DNA of 64,000 bases from Paraburkholderia sp. PREW-6R (GCF_039621805.1 NZ_CP155076.1:186001-250000), one strand, 5' to 3'. Counted from the stretch's first letter, positions 17,159 through 27,237 are shown. The notes: generated by a model not told the origin, from the letters alone. A program made the numbers and translations.

Positions 17159-17599
17159 ATGACCGTCATCGAGAAGATTTCTGCAGATTCGTTGTTGGGC
17201 GGACGCGCGGTCTTGCGCCGTGCCCCTCGGTCGGGTCTCGAATGGGTCGATATCGTCCGTCACGGCATCTCCTCCCAGGCGCTCGACTCAATGCTCAAAT
17301 CCATTGCAATCTCGCAGTCAGAACTGGCGCAGGCGCTCGATATACCCGAGCGCACCTTGGCGCGGCGCAAGCGCGAAGGCGTCTTCAGCCGCGAGGAGTC
17401 GGCCAAATTACTGCGGCTTGCGCGTGTCGCGGCGCGCGCGGCGGAGGTATTTGAAGATCTCAATCTGGCCATCGGGTGGCTCAAGTCGCCGGCGGCCGCA
17501 CTAGGTGATGCTACCCCGCTCAGCCTTCTCGATACGGACATTGGGGCCGATAGCGTGATGGATACGCTCGGGCGCCTCGAGCATGGTGTTTTTGCATGA
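17159..17599 (+). CDS. Xre/MbcA/ParS-type antitoxin (second RES-Xre pair)
   Basis: About 146 residues from the ATG at 17159, chosen because AGGAGG lies five bases upstream. An ATG at 17144 in the same frame would place that ribosome site inside the gene. The middle has an Xre-like helix-turn-helix (SQSELAQALDIPERTLARRK). The C-terminus is the toxin-binding domain (AAEVFEDLNLAIGWLKSPAA, LGDATPLSLLDTDIGADSVM). Its stop overlaps the toxin start as ATGA. It should neutralise the NAD-degrading RES toxin and repress the operon. It is only distantly similar to the antitoxin at 4174-4584, so the pairs are separate acquisitions. Confidence 0.88.
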   Translation: MTVIEKISADSLLGGRAVLRRAPRSGLEWVDIVRHGISSQALDSMLKSIAISQSELAQALDIPERTLARRKREGVFSREESAKLLRLARVAARAAEVFEDLNLAIGWLKSPAAALGDATPLSLLDTDIGADSVMDTLGRLEHGVFA

Positions 17600-18075
17600 C
17601 CTTGACGGTATGGCGGGTAGTGACAGCGCGGTATGCTGATAACGCCTTCTCCGGCGAAGGCGCGCGACTTTATGGTGGGCGGTGGAACCCGAAAGGCGTC
17701 GCGCTCATATATACAGCACAGACCCAATCACTGGCACTCCTCGAGATGCTCGTGCAGGACTCACCGCTGCGAGCACGATATGTGATGATCCCAGCCCAGA
17801 TTCCTGAGATCCTGATCGAGCGCGTGGATGCTACAGATTTGCCGCCCGACTGGCGGGATCTCAGTGCACGGACCGAGCTGCAACAGATTGGTGCCAGGTG
17901 GGCGCAGAAGCTGACGAGCGCAGTGCTTGCAGTGCCGAGCGCGGTCGTCCCTGCTGAAGCCAACTATCTGCTGAACCCTGGTCATCCAGACTTCTCGCAA
18001 ATCGCAATCGGGAGGCGCGATGAATGGGAGACTGATCCGCGGTTGTTAAGGCGCGCCGCTCGAAACGATGCTTGA
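17596..18075 (+). CDS. RES-domain toxin (NAD-degrading), intact
   Basis: 159 residues with all RES landmarks. Arg is in LYGGRWNPKG near residue 27, Glu in LALLEMLVQ near residue 50, and Ser in VLAVPSAVVPAEANYLLNP near residue 115; these three give the domain its name. Characterised members remove cellular NAD(+), causing growth arrest, and are restrained by the Xre partner. The start overlaps the antitoxin stop (ATGA). In contrast to the RES gene at 4581-5102, no internal stop occurs, so this pair should be functional and may stabilise this region. Confidence 0.9.
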   Translation: MTLTVWRVVTARYADNAFSGEGARLYGGRWNPKGVALIYTAQTQSLALLEMLVQDSPLRARYVMIPAQIPEILIERVDATDLPPDWRDLSARTELQQIGARWAQKLTSAVLAVPSAVVPAEANYLLNPGHPDFSQIAIGRRDEWETDPRLLRRAARNDA

Positions 18076-18265
18076 CGATGTGTCCGCGAGCGGTCGACGG
18101 GCACCGTTGATCCGGCGACCAGGTGATCCGTTCTGAACTTACGCTTGACGAGTAGACACCGGATAACGGGGTGGGACGATGCTTTAACGACTCGTCTAGT
18201 CGTTCGGTTTCCGATGTACTGAACATACATCTAATAAGCCAGATTTTCGGATAACGGCAAAGCTG

Positions 18266-19165
18266 TAATGTCGTACCTGGACAAAGTTGGAATTTCGCTT
18301 GTCATACTGGCCGACCTTTGACGGGAGGCTCGCATGACGACATCTAGAACGATCACCATAACGATCCGCGAGGTTGACCGGCTCAGGACGATCCAGTTGC
18401 TGGTCGATGGCATGCTAATGACGTTGCAGGCTGCGCAACGGCTCCATCTGAGCCGGCGTCAGGTTGAGCGGCTGATCGTCCGCTATCGCAGCCAGGGCGC
18501 TTCGGAATTGCTGTCACGGCATCGTGAGCACCCGGGCGCCTAACTTGGCAGACGGCGTGGGCGAGCTGGTCCGGATCGACTGCTTTGGCAAGGTGCCACG
18601 GAGCGCCTTCAATGCGCACCGGCCGCTCCGTGAGGATGAGAATCTCGACACGATCCTGACGTGGCGTGAACCGCGGCGCGTCACGCGTTCTCTGACGCTG
18701 CAGTACAACCGGGAAATCTACCTGCTCGATGACACAGAGGCGAACCGCAGGCTGGCAGCACGCTACATCGACGTGTTTGAGTATCCGGACGGTCGCATTG
18801 AGGTTCGCGCGGACGGTGTCGCCCTTCCCTGCACCCCTTATGACCGCCTCGCGGAGATCGATCAGGGCGCGGTGGTTGACCACAAGCGGCTGGGTCACGT
18901 GCTTCAGGTCGCGCAGCTGGTTCAGGCCGATCGCGATAACCGTCGTGCGTCAGGCTCGCCGTCACGGACCTATCAGGGGCAGGCGCCGAAGCCGAAGGAG
19001 CGCAAGGCTGGGACAAAGAAGCAGCGGGAGATCACGGTCGATGATCTGAACACCGCGATTGGCAGAACGACGGTCAGCCTCCAGGACTCCTTGATCAAAA
19101 TCTCGTCAAGGAGATAGCAAAGCTACAACTACGACACTTCTACTTTGTTGCCGCTACGACATTTG
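18266..19165 (+). mobile_element. Internally deleted ISNCY element (copy 3)
   Basis: About 0.9 kb bounded by imperfect inverted repeats (AATGTCGTACCTGGACAAAG near 18267; partner CTTTGTTGCCGCTACGACATT ending about 19163). The transposase retains its N-terminal helix-turn-helix and C-terminal region, but the DDE core is gone. With both ends kept it is a potential non-autonomous derivative that related transposases could move. Confidence 0.65.
18334..19117 (+). pseudogene. ISNCY transposase with the catalytic core deleted
   Basis: Codons from 18334 encode the DNA-binding start (TITIREVDRLRTIQLLVDGM ... RRQVERLIVRYRSQGASELL) and stop at 18543. A second frame from about 18545 resumes at the end of the family (GKVPRSAFNAHRPLREDENL and on to TKKQREITVDDLNTAIGR). 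The roughly 250 codons carrying the DDE residues are missing, so the enzyme cannot be active. The C-terminal half is closely similar to the transposase at 2535-3950. Confidence 0.75.
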
Positions 19166-19195
19166 AGAATGGCCTTGACATCGCGTGTGTAGTAG

Positions 19196-19536
19196 CTTTA
19201 TAGAAATGTCATGTTCTGGTCTCGGTATTGCCGGTTCCCTGCGGGACTACGGAGCCTGCCCTGCATGCAGCTGCACCGGCGACATTGAACATGCGCAACT
19301 CGACCGTCTGAAGGTCATCCAGGCCGTTGTCGACACGGGCCTTGAGCCTGGTCGCGCGGCCGAACGCCTGGGCTTGACCGTACGTCAGTTTGAGCATCTT
19401 GTGATCCGCTACCAGCAATCCGGTGCAGGCGGGACTGGCATCGCGCAGACGTGGCCGTTCCGGCAACCGGAAGCTGGACGAAGGATTGGCCCAGCGGCCG
19501 CTGGCGACCATCCGGGAGCGCTATGCGGATTTCGCG
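19196..19536 (+). pseudogene. ISNCY transposase remnant (copy 4), 5-prime part
   Basis: The left end GCTTTATAGAAATGTCATG resembles the left end of copy 2. The N-terminal transposase sequence follows (AQLDRLKVIQAVVDTGLEPG, RLGLTVRQFEHLVIRYQQSG), then, after a frameshift, GRSGNRKLDEGLAQRPLATI and IRERYADF. At about 19536 the sequence switches abruptly to an IS66 transposase in mid-gene. It is a truncated, dead copy. Confidence 0.65.
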
Positions 19537-20081
19537 CGCAAATTCCACGATCTGTTCGTCGCACGCACGAACGAGGTCAACACCGAAGCGTCGCGCAAGA
19601 TCGGCGAACCGTACGCAATTGAGGCCGCGATTCGCGGCAAGCCACCGGACGAACGAAGACCTGTCAGGCAAGAATAGGCTCGTCCGCTACTCGATGCGTT
19701 CGAGATCTGGCTGCGCTCGACATGGAGTACGGTGTCGCAGAAAAGCGATACCGCCAAAGCCATCAACGACGCGCTGAACCAGTGGACCGCGCTCACGCTG
19801 TACGTCGATGACGGCGCCGTGGAAATCGACGACAACGCAGCCGAGCGCGCTCTACGTGCCGTTGCTCTCAGCCGGATGAACTATCTGCACTTCGGCTCCG
19901 ACAGCGGCGGCGAACGCGGGGCCGCAATCTGCACACTGGTTGGTACCGCCAAACTGAATGGCCTTGATCCCGAGGCCTGCCTGCCCACGTCATCGCTCGC
20001 ATCGCCGAGCACCCCGTCAATCGCGTTGATGACCTGCTGCCATGGGTTGTTGCCGATCAGCTTCATCACGACATCGCCTGA
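19537..20081 (+). pseudogene. IS66 TnpC remnant A
   Basis: The C-terminal part of an IS66-family transposase: LFVARTNEVNTEASRKIGEP, IRGKPPDERRPVRQE, a TAG at 19675-19677, then ALNQWTALTLYVDDGAVEID, NAAERALRAVALSRMNYLHF and GTAKLNGLDPEAC. After a frameshift near 19985 it ends VIARIAEHPVNRVDDLLPWV to TGA at 20081. The catalytic Glu region is in NAAERALR. At least one stop and one frameshift make it inactive. Confidence 0.75.
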
Positions 20082-20308
20082 CTCAGCACGCCGCGTCCAA
20101 CTGTTCGATATCAACACTCTGTCAGGAACGGTCGCGGTCGCGACGGTGGGCGGCGACAATTGTCTTGGCCGGTCGTTGACGATTGCTTTGGCCGGTGGTG
20201 AGGAGTCGTAGGCGGCGTAGCCGCCGGAGACGACGAGCCACCGGCAGCGCCGTGTCGGCGGGGCTTTAGGATGGGCTGATCGAAGCTTAAAGAAGAAGCG
20301 GTCAGCTC

Positions 20309-21803
20309 ATGTCTGGAACCCGCATTACCGACCAACAGGTTCGTCTCTACATGAACAAGCGCAAACACCATTCTCAGGAAGTCGCTGCCGCCAAGACCGG
20401 TATCAGCGTGCGCACGGCACGCCGCATCGAGCGCGATGCCACGTTGCCCTCCCAGAAGCCTCGTCAATCTTGGCGGACCCGCCCTGATCCCTTTATCGAC
20501 GTATGGGACAGCGAAGTCGTACCGTTGCTGCGCAACGCGCCCCACCTGATGGGCATCACGATCTTGCGCAAGCTGCAGGATGATCATCCGGATCGTTATC
20601 CCGACAGCATGCGTCGCACGCTGGAGCGACGTATTCGCCAGTGGCGGGCACTCGAAGGGCCTGGCCTGGAGGTGTTCTTCCCCCAGGAGCATCAGCCCGG
20701 CGTGCGTGGACTGTCGGACTTCACCGATATGAGCAAGCTGTGCGTGACGATCGGCGGCGCCCCGTTTGGCCACCGGCTGTATCACATCGTACTGGCGTTC
20801 TCGCGCTGGGAGTATGCGAACGTTGTTGAGGGTGGCGAGAGTTTCGAGGCCCTCGCAGCGGGATTGCAGAACGCGCTATGGCAAGCGGGTGGCTGCCCGC
20901 GCGAACATCGCTCTGACAGCCTGTCGGCTGCCCTTTAAGAACCTGACGGAGCAGGAGGACTTCACGACGCGTTACGCAGCGCTGCTCGATCATTACGGCA
21001 TGGAGGGTACGCGCAACAATCGCGGTCTGGGTCACGAGAATGGCAGCGTGGAATCCTCGCATCGATATCTGAAGGAAGCGGTCGACCAGGCCCTGATGCT
21101 GCGGGGCCATCGCGACTTCGCGGACCGGGCGGCCTACGATGAATTCATCCGTGAGGTGGTGATGCGCCGAAACCGGCGCAACGCTGCGGCGTTTCGCATT
21201 GAGCGCGCACAGCTGCAGAATTTACCTGAACGCCGTACCACTGACTTCGTCGAGGAAGAGGCGCTCGTGACCCGTTGCAGCACGTTCACCGTGCGCGGCA
21301 TCCTGTACAGCGCGCCGTCGCGCCTGATCGGCCATCGCCTCAAGGTACGTCTCTACGGTGATCGGCTCGACTGCTATCTGTCTGGCGCTCTGGTGCATAG
21401 CACCGCGCGAGCTTCTCGTGCCGCCGACAACCGCCACGCGCTTGACTACCGACACTTCATCGACTCGCTCAGGCGCAAGCCACAGGCATTCAAGGGGCTC
21501 GCGTTCCGTGATGCACTGTTTCCTCGCGAAGCCTATCGCCGGACCTGGGAGCAGTTGGAGGGACAGCTGTCGCAACGTCAGGCCTGCAAGAGCATGGTGG
21601 GCCTGCTCGAACTCGCGGGACACCACGGCGTTGAAGCGCTACTGGCCGAACGGCTTGAAGCGTTGCTCGCAGCCGGTGACCTGCCCGATCTGAAGCAGTT
21701 GCGCGACGAATTCGCGCCACGTCAAGCATTGTGCCCTGAGGTGGTGGTCGAAATGCCCCCTGTGGCGATCTATGACGAGCTGCTCGACCAGGTGGCAGCA
21801 TGA
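20309..21803 (+). pseudogene. istA: IS21 transposase IstA, frameshifted
   Basis: The first 209 codons encode the helix-turn-helix and the start of the integrase core (D in SDFTDMSKLCV) and end at TAA after SDSLSAAL. The downstream frame continues as FKNLTEQEDFTTRYAALLDH, with NGSVESSHRYLKEAV holding the catalytic Glu, to a stop at 21803. The switch occurs at GCC CTT TAA G near 20932-20938. Skipping one base restores TTT AAG and a complete IstA. Either one C was inserted or a +1 slip at CTT-TAA makes the full protein. The C-terminus overlaps istB by four bases, as is normal for IS21. Confidence 0.75.
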
Positions 21804-22618
21804 ACGCTCCCGCCCACGACAACGGCCGTCTGGCCCTGATGCTCAACGAGCTACGTTTGCCGACCATCGGCAGGTTGTGGCCCGAGTTCGCGGAGCGCTC
21901 TGACAAGGAAGGCTGGCAGGCTTCACGGCTGCTCGGCGCATTGCTCGAGCACGAACTGGCCGAGCGAGTCAAACGACGCATCGAGCGCCACCGAACCGAG
22001 TCGCATCTGGATCCGACCAAGACGCTTGCTAACTTCGACTTCGGCATGCTGCCGATGGTCTCGAAAGCGCATGTCACGGCGCTGGCAACCGGGGAATCCT
22101 GGCTGGAGAAAGGCGCCACGATTCTCCTGTTCGGGCCGCCTGGCGCCGGCAAGAGTCATCTTGGATCGGCCATCGGACACGCGCTGATCGACGCTGGCTA
22201 CCGGGTGCTGTTCACGCGCACCAGCGAACTCGTCCAGAAGCTCCAGGCTGCACGCCAGAGCCTGCAACTGCCATCCGCGCCCGCGAAGCTCGATCGCTTC
22301 GATCTCATCATCCTGGATGACCTGTCGTACGCGCGCAAGGACCAGGCCGAAACCAGCGTACTGTTCGAACTGATCGCCGAGAGGTATGAGCGCAAAAGTC
22401 TTTTAATAACGGCCAATCAGCCGTTCTCTGGCTGGAACGATGTGTTCCCCGACCCCGGCATGACGGTCGCAGCCATCGACCGGCTCGTCCATCACTCGAC
22501 GATCTTCGAGCTGAACGTCGAAAGCTATCGCCGTCGTAAGGCCAGCGACAAACAGAGCGCGCGCCGGCGACAATTACCCGACGACAATTACGATGGAGGC
22601 GCGACAACTATGAATTAG
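21800..22618 (+). CDS. istB: IS21 helper ATPase IstB
   Basis: 272 residues of an AAA+ DnaC/IstB-type ATPase that assists IstA in target selection. Walker A is GPPGAGKS near residue 113 and Walker B is LIILDDLSYA near residue 170. The N-terminal IstB region (LMLNELRLPTIGRLWPEFAE) is present, and the C-terminal tail is basic. The ATG overlaps the istA stop. Intact, though its partner is frameshifted. Confidence 0.88.
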   Translation: MNAPAHDNGRLALMLNELRLPTIGRLWPEFAERSDKEGWQASRLLGALLEHELAERVKRRIERHRTESHLDPTKTLANFDFGMLPMVSKAHVTALATGESWLEKGATILLFGPPGAGKSHLGSAIGHALIDAGYRVLFTRTSELVQKLQAARQSLQLPSAPAKLDRFDLIILDDLSYARKDQAETSVLFELIAERYERKSLLITANQPFSGWNDVFPDPGMTVAAIDRLVHHSTIFELNVESYRRRKASDKQSARRRQLPDDNYDGGATTMN

Positions 22619-22744
22619 CCCGCGACAACTACACCCGTCGACCGGCCAAGATAGTTGTCGCTGATCGGCCGTGCTGCTTGACGCCGTCTACGACGGTTAC
22701 CAAGGAAGCAAGGCGAGGAACGGTACACATCAGATGCTTACGCA

Positions 22745-23245
22745 CGGTCCAATGCATTGAACACCGAAGCGCTCGAGCGTATCGGCGTGCTGTACACGAT
22801 TGAGGAAACGATCAGAGGCAAACCGCCCGACGAGCACAGCGCGTATCGCCACGTGGACGCGCGCCCGCTGCTCGATCGATTCCACGCATGGCTCACCACG
22901 GTGCTGGAGACACCCTCGCGCAAATCGGTTACGAGCCGGGCGATTCTCCATGCGCTGAACCGGTGGGAATCGGTCACACACTATCGCGATGTCGGCCAGC
23001 TCGAAATCGACAACCTGCCAGTCGAACGCGCGCTAAGTGGCGTGGATTTCGGTCGCCGCAATTAGCTGTTCGCTGAAGCCGATTCTCCCGGTAAACGTGC
23101 TGCCGCAATCTATAGCCTCGTGGGCACCGCAAAACTCAATGGCATCGATCCTGAGGCGTATTTGCGATTCGTGCTTGGACGTATTGCGGACCATCCGATC
23201 AGTCGTGCCGATGAGTTGCTGCCATGGCGGGCAGTAATACAGCGA
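22745..23245 (+). pseudogene. IS66 TnpC remnant B
   Basis: C-terminal IS66 transposase sequence distinct from remnant A: ALNTEALERIGVLYTIEETI, RGKPPDEHSAYRHVDARPLL, ESVTHYRDVGQLEIDNLPVE and RALSGVDFGRRN, then TAG at 23063-23065, then LFAEADSPGKRAAAIYSLVG and LNGIDPEAYLRFVLGRIADH in the same frame. The residue at the TAG is normally Trp. The 5-prime half is missing. Its right side truncates the gene at 23265-23533. Confidence 0.75.
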
Positions 23246-23264
23246 ACTGCAATCAAACGACAGT

Positions 23265-23533
23265 GCATCTGCTGGAACAACAGCGCGGTGATGCCGTAAT
23301 ACTTCGGCGCGGAAAATCGCCCAATCGTCGACGCCAGCTTTGCTGTGAGTGCAGTACAGACACTCGCTTGTTGCGTCTTGTATTGACGCATTCCGGTGTA
23401 CGTCGATGCCGAATCGCTTGCTGAATCGCGCCCAGCACAAGCCGTCATCTCCATTGACCCAGAGCGTATCGCCGTTGCCAGACACAACGATCTCGTAACG
23501 TTCCTCATGGATCTGTTCGACGTCCACGCTCAT
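23265..23533 (-). pseudogene. Conserved hypothetical gene truncated by IS66
   Basis: Starts at the ATG at 23533 (MSVDVEQIHEERYEIVVSGN) and has a recognisable Burkholderia-type core: DTLWVNGDDGLCWARFSKRF, GIDVHRNAS and CLYCTHSKAGVDDWAIF with a CxxCTH motif. After about ADALSF the frame runs antisense into the IS66 remnant, so the true C-terminus is lost. I recognise the pattern as a widespread small protein of unknown function. The truncation is probably near its natural end, so some function could persist. Confidence 0.5.
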
Positions 23534-23949
23534 GCCTCCCTTCAAGAGTATCCATATTACCCGTCACGATGGATCGTCAACCCATAGACGGAGGCAAGCT
23601 TGCGATCAGACTGTCGGTCAATACGGCCTCGGAGACACGCTAACCCTGCTACTAAAGAACTTCCATTTTAAGACGGGGCGAGCAAGCACCTTCAAGAGGA
23701 CCAGAGACGCCTCCTTGGCGTAACGGCTTCATCAAAAAGTCCGTTTCCCAGCAGCCAGGACCCTTGCTCGTGCAGGCGCTCGCATCCGTTTCGGGACGTT
23801 CCCCTTGTAGTGCAGGAAGGGCGGACCCAAATGGACCGGAATGGTGCCGCGGCAGGCTGTAGCGAGTAGCTCGGCGCTAACGCTGCACCGCCATGCATAG
23901 CAAATTCCCACCTCACTCCGTCACGCTGAAACACGTGACTCACGTGAGC
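23534..23949. other. Intergenic stretch, no gene recognised
   Basis: About 400 bases with only short, unrelated open frames on both strands. It lies between the truncated hypothetical gene and the kinase remnant. Confidence 0.4.
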
Positions 23950-24370
23950 ACCGCGACTCGCAAAAGGGTTGCGCGCAATTGCCGATGAGCCGAACCGTTG
24001 CGCTGGGGTACTTCGACTGAAGGGCCTCCCGTTTCTTCCCACGTCAGCCGAAACATGGAGTTCCGCTCGTCCGTAGCCCCTTCGACCGTTACGATACCTT
24101 CCTTGCCCGAAAGCGCACCGTACTTGATGGCATTGGTAGCCAGTTCATAGGTGGCCTTTCCGACGGTCTCCGCGACGCGCCCATCAAGCTTCACTTCTCC
24201 GTCTCCCGTCAAACTGAAGCGCGATTCGTCATCCCCCCGAAACAGCAATCTGCAAAGTCACCGGCTCGCGCACAGAGATGCCTGTCCATTTGCCGCTAAC
24301 CAGCAGATCCTGGCTTCTGGAAATCGACTGAATGCGCTGGCAGACTCCAATGGAAGAGATCAGAATTCGC
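23950..24370 (-). pseudogene. HWE-family sensor histidine kinase remnant
   Basis: The minus strand shows the dimerisation end of an HWE kinase (RIQSISRSQDLLVSGKWTGI, SVREPVTLQIAV). After a frameshift near 24245 it shows the ATPase domain: LDGRVAETVGKATYELATNA with the N box YELATNAIKYGAL, and FRLTWEETGGPSVEVP. The upstream sensor and phosphoacceptor regions and the end of the ATPase domain are missing. It is non-functional and probably the debris of a blue-light or PAS sensor kinase gene. Confidence 0.6.
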
Positions 24371-24371
24371 A

Positions 24372-25544
24372 CTACTTCGTTGACTCAAGGCCGGAATAAA
24401 GCAATTTCGCCATAAAGATGCAGTCCCACATGGATGACTTTTTCCATGCCTGCTCGGCATCGTCCCGCTCCCAAGCCCACTGCGAGCGCGGCGAAGCTGC
24501 CGCTTCCGCGTCTGTCGACGGACATTGTGCCAGCACAAGGTCTCTAACGCTGTCCGTTGGGCCTTCCGCGAGATATCTGAAAAAGGGATTCTTCGGCTGC
24601 TTGTCGGACAGCAGCTTCGCTGTCTGGTCAATCAGCGGATTTTTGACGCCAAGCTTACGGTATAGAAAAATCTCGACCGCCACAAGATGCTGCGAGTAGC
24701 CCGGCCTGTTCACCAAGCCACTAAGTCGATTCAACTCAGGAGCAAGGCCGCAAGAAATATCCAGCAGTCGGGGGAGGCCGCCCGCGACAAGCTTATCGAC
24801 GTCAACGAGCTGGCTGAAGTAGTCTCCGAGGTCCCCAACACTTGAGAGGTCCGCAGTGCAGCTTAAAGAGGGCTGGTTTGCTGAAAGCAGGTAATACCGA
24901 GTGAACGCCAGGTCCGCAAGATCTCCTGGTCTCATCGTACATCCACGCCCGACGTTCCCACTGGATGGCGCATCGTCCGTGCAGAAGCGTGGCCAGCCAC
25001 GCACGTTGGGTATCAGGACCAGCGCGTCCTGAGGGAAATTGCATGTCGGTTCCTTACCTGCCAGACACGGACGATGCCTGTTCAACCAGTTAAGCCATGC
25101 CTGGGCGGTGGCCGTGTCGCGGGTCGTGGCGAGATACAGCTGCGCGCCGAGCGCCATGTCCGGCGAGAACGAAGCAACTCCCCCTTTGGCTTCGGCTGCG
25201 TCGATCGAGGGATCATTCCTGCGCCTCGGTGATCGGTACCAGCGACCGGCTTGAGGGCCGCTGTTCGCGAATGCTGCTTTCACCGCACGACACCCCTCCT
25301 CCACCCCGGCCGCGCATAGAAGCCCGGAAAAGAGATTCATGTCACCGTCGTTGCACATCGGATCGACGGAGGCCGGAGGATCCTTCCATTTACTCGGGCT
25401 TCCCAAGCATACGGGCGCGTACCTTTGCCAGATCAATAGGCGCTGCGCGAGTAATTCATTCGGCGTCTGGGGGAATGTACAAGGGCTGGCGATCAAAATG
25501 GACGCCGCCCAAAACAGCCTTACGGAGTGCGAAGTGCGTTTCAT
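24372..25544 (-). CDS. Secreted hypothetical protein
   Basis: 390 residues with an N-terminal signal peptide (RLFWAASILIASPCTFPQTP, likely cleaved near residue 26). The mature protein has many cysteines in pairs (CLGSPSKW, DPMCNDGD, GLLCAAGVEEGCRA, CLAGKEPTC), which suits a disulphide-bonded periplasmic or extracellular protein. I do not recognise a domain. It follows the IS21-split lipoprotein gene (25720-28347) in the same direction at 175 bp distance, so the two may have formed an exported pair. The frame is intact. Confidence 0.6.
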   Translation of the reverse strand: MKRTSHSVRLFWAASILIASPCTFPQTPNELLAQRLLIWQRYAPVCLGSPSKWKDPPASVDPMCNDGDMNLFSGLLCAAGVEEGCRAVKAAFANSGPQAGRWYRSPRRRNDPSIDAAEAKGGVASFSPDMALGAQLYLATTRDTATAQAWLNWLNRHRPCLAGKEPTCNFPQDALVLIPNVRGWPRFCTDDAPSSGNVGRGCTMRPGDLADLAFTRYYLLSANQPSLSCTADLSSVGDLGDYFSQLVDVDKLVAGGLPRLLDISCGLAPELNRLSGLVNRPGYSQHLVAVEIFLYRKLGVKNPLIDQTAKLLSDKQPKNPFFRYLAEGPTDSVRDLVLAQCPSTDAEAAASPRSQWAWERDDAEQAWKKSSMWDCIFMAKLLYSGLESTK

Positions 25545-25719
25545 TTTTTATCTCGCGAAGGCCACATGGGTTATTCGACTGAAGTGGCGAAAATTTGCAC
25601 TTACCAGATTGAGGCTTGACAATGGCCAGATGGCCGTAACTCCCCCGGCTCTCCAGCCCAGTTGCCGCTTTCCCCGGCAACAGCATTGATGTGCCCATTG
25701 TGTCGAAGTCAGAACGCTC

Positions 25720-26374
25720 TTAGTTATCAAACTGTGTGCAGGGTATTTCCCCGTGCTGAAAGCCCGGTCCTGATCCTCTGCACGAAACAACCAGGTGCGT
25801 TGGGCTGGCGTTACACTGCCCGTTCGCCCGGTATTTTCCCGCCAAGTCGCTTCGCACGCCTGTGACGGTATATGTAGCCTCCATCCAGGACCTGGCTCCG
25901 TTATTTTGCGCTGGCGTTACGAAGTAGTCGCTGAATTGATTTCCGTCCACCCCAACTGACATATGGGGCGAGCGGTCCCCGTTTTTGGGAACCTTGGAGC
26001 CCGACTCGATATGGATGCGGCAGAAAACATAGTTGGCTGGTAGTGCGAAAACGTGACCCCACTCCTGGCCCTTATGCCATTGAGAAACGACGGACGCCTG
26101 AGCTACTACAGGTTTAGCGCTTGCCACGATCCCTGCTCCATCGCCAGTATTAGTCCCTCCGCTATCGCCACCGTCCCCGCCACTCGCGGCCCACTGCAAT
26201 GCCTGTTTGACGACGCCAGCGCATAGATTGTTGTTCAGACAGTCATTTACATGGTCGAGAATAGTTGTCCCATTCAATGTGTTGTCAACATGGACCGTCA
26301 CGACTCTGAACACTGGCTCGCTCTGAGCCATACATGGCTCGCATGCCGCAAGCAGGATCGTTAGGATTGGTAAC
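25720..26374 (-). pseudogene. Exported protein gene, 3-prime part, split by IS21 in its signal peptide
   Basis: From 26368 the frame reads PILTILLAACEPCMAQSEPV, then about 200 residues rich in Gly, Asn and Ser, including ASGGDGGDSGGTNTGDGAGI and a C-terminal beta-rich domain (FALPANYVFCRIHIESGSKV, SYRGSGPGF-like end). The missing start lies beyond the IS21: at 28347-28325 is ATG CTT GCG AAA AAT GCG TTA CC, which joins in frame to give MLAKNALPILTILLAACEP. LLAAC is a lipobox, though cleavage after MAQ is also possible. Removing the IS and one GGTAAC copy restores a 223-residue gene. Family unknown. An internal ATG (26331) lacks a signal and would leave the protein in the cytoplasm. Confidence 0.75.
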
Positions 26375-26448
26375 TGTCAACGCCGACTGAAACCTGACCC
26401 ACATTTGGAGGTTTCGCCGAAGTAAATCTGACCCACCCGGGTCCTGTA

Positions 26449-27237
26449 TCACCCGGCTGCTTTCGCGCTTGCCCGCGTACCTGTTTGTCCCGCCTTTCTC
26501 TTGTCCTTCAATCGATAGCTCTCACCGCTGATTTGCACGATATGAGCGTGATGTAAAAGCCTGTCGAGCATCGCCGCTGTCAGCGTCTGGTCGTCAGCGA
26601 AGGCCGTCGCCCACTGCGTGAACGGCAGGTTGCTGGTCAAGACGACTGAACCGCGCTCATAGCGTTTCGCGACGACATTGAAGAACAGGTTTGCCTCTTC
26701 GCGTCCGAATGGGAGGTAGCCGATTTCGTCGATAACGAGCAGCCTGGGTCCGATGACCGCTCGATTGAAGAATTCCCGCAAGCGGTTCTGCTGTCGCGCG
26801 GCGGCCAGTTGCATCATCAGGTCGGCGGCCGTGATGAACCGCGTCTTGATGCCCGCTTGCGCCGCACGATACGCAAGCGAGGTCGCAATATGTGTCTTGC
26901 CGACCCCCGATGGTCCGAGCAGCACGACATTCTCTGCACGCTCGATGAACGCCAGGCTCGCCAGTTCCTGAATCTGCGCACGCGGCGCGCCGCTGGCGAA
27001 GGCGAAGTCGTATTGCTCAAGCGTCTTGACGCCCGGCAACGCCGCCAGCTTTGTCAGAACCTGACGCTTGCGCTGCTCGCGCGCGCCGAGCTCCGCTTGC
27101 AGAAGCTGTTCAAGGAAGTCGGCCATACTCGAATCAGTCGTTGCGGTGCGTTGTGCGAGCGGCGCCCAGTCGGTAGCGATGCAATCGAGTTTGAGTTGCA
27201 CGCACAGCGCGGCAATCCGTTCATGTTGCAGATTCAT
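26449..27237 (-). CDS. istB: IS21 helper ATPase IstB
   Basis: 262 residues. Walker A is GPSGVGKT near residue 107 and Walker B is LLVIDEIGYLPF near residue 170. The N-terminal helical part begins MNLQHERIAALCVQLKLDCI. It regulates IstA and helps choose the target. The start overlaps the istA stop by four bases. Intact; it differs strongly from the IstB at 21800-22618, so the two IS21 elements are different types. Confidence 0.9.
   Translation of the reverse strand: MNLQHERIAALCVQLKLDCIATDWAPLAQRTATTDSSMADFLEQLLQAELGAREQRKRQVLTKLAALPGVKTLEQYDFAFASGAPRAQIQELASLAFIERAENVVLLGPSGVGKTHIATSLAYRAAQAGIKTRFITAADLMMQLAAARQQNRLREFFNRAVIGPRLLVIDEIGYLPFGREEANLFFNVVAKRYERGSVVLTSNLPFTQWATAFADDQTLTAAMLDRLLHHAHIVQISGESYRLKDKRKAGQTGTRASAKAAG

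Larger units (their letters stand above)
20153..22661 (+). mobile_element. IS21-family insertion sequence, copy 1
   Basis: Contains istA and istB in the usual overlapping order. The terminal inverted repeats are GCGACAATTGTCTTGGCC at 20153 and its partner GGCCAAGATAGTTGTCGC ending at 22661. The element lies between two different IS66 remnants. No clear target duplication was found. The istA gene is frameshifted, so the element may be immobile unless recoding occurs. Confidence 0.75.
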
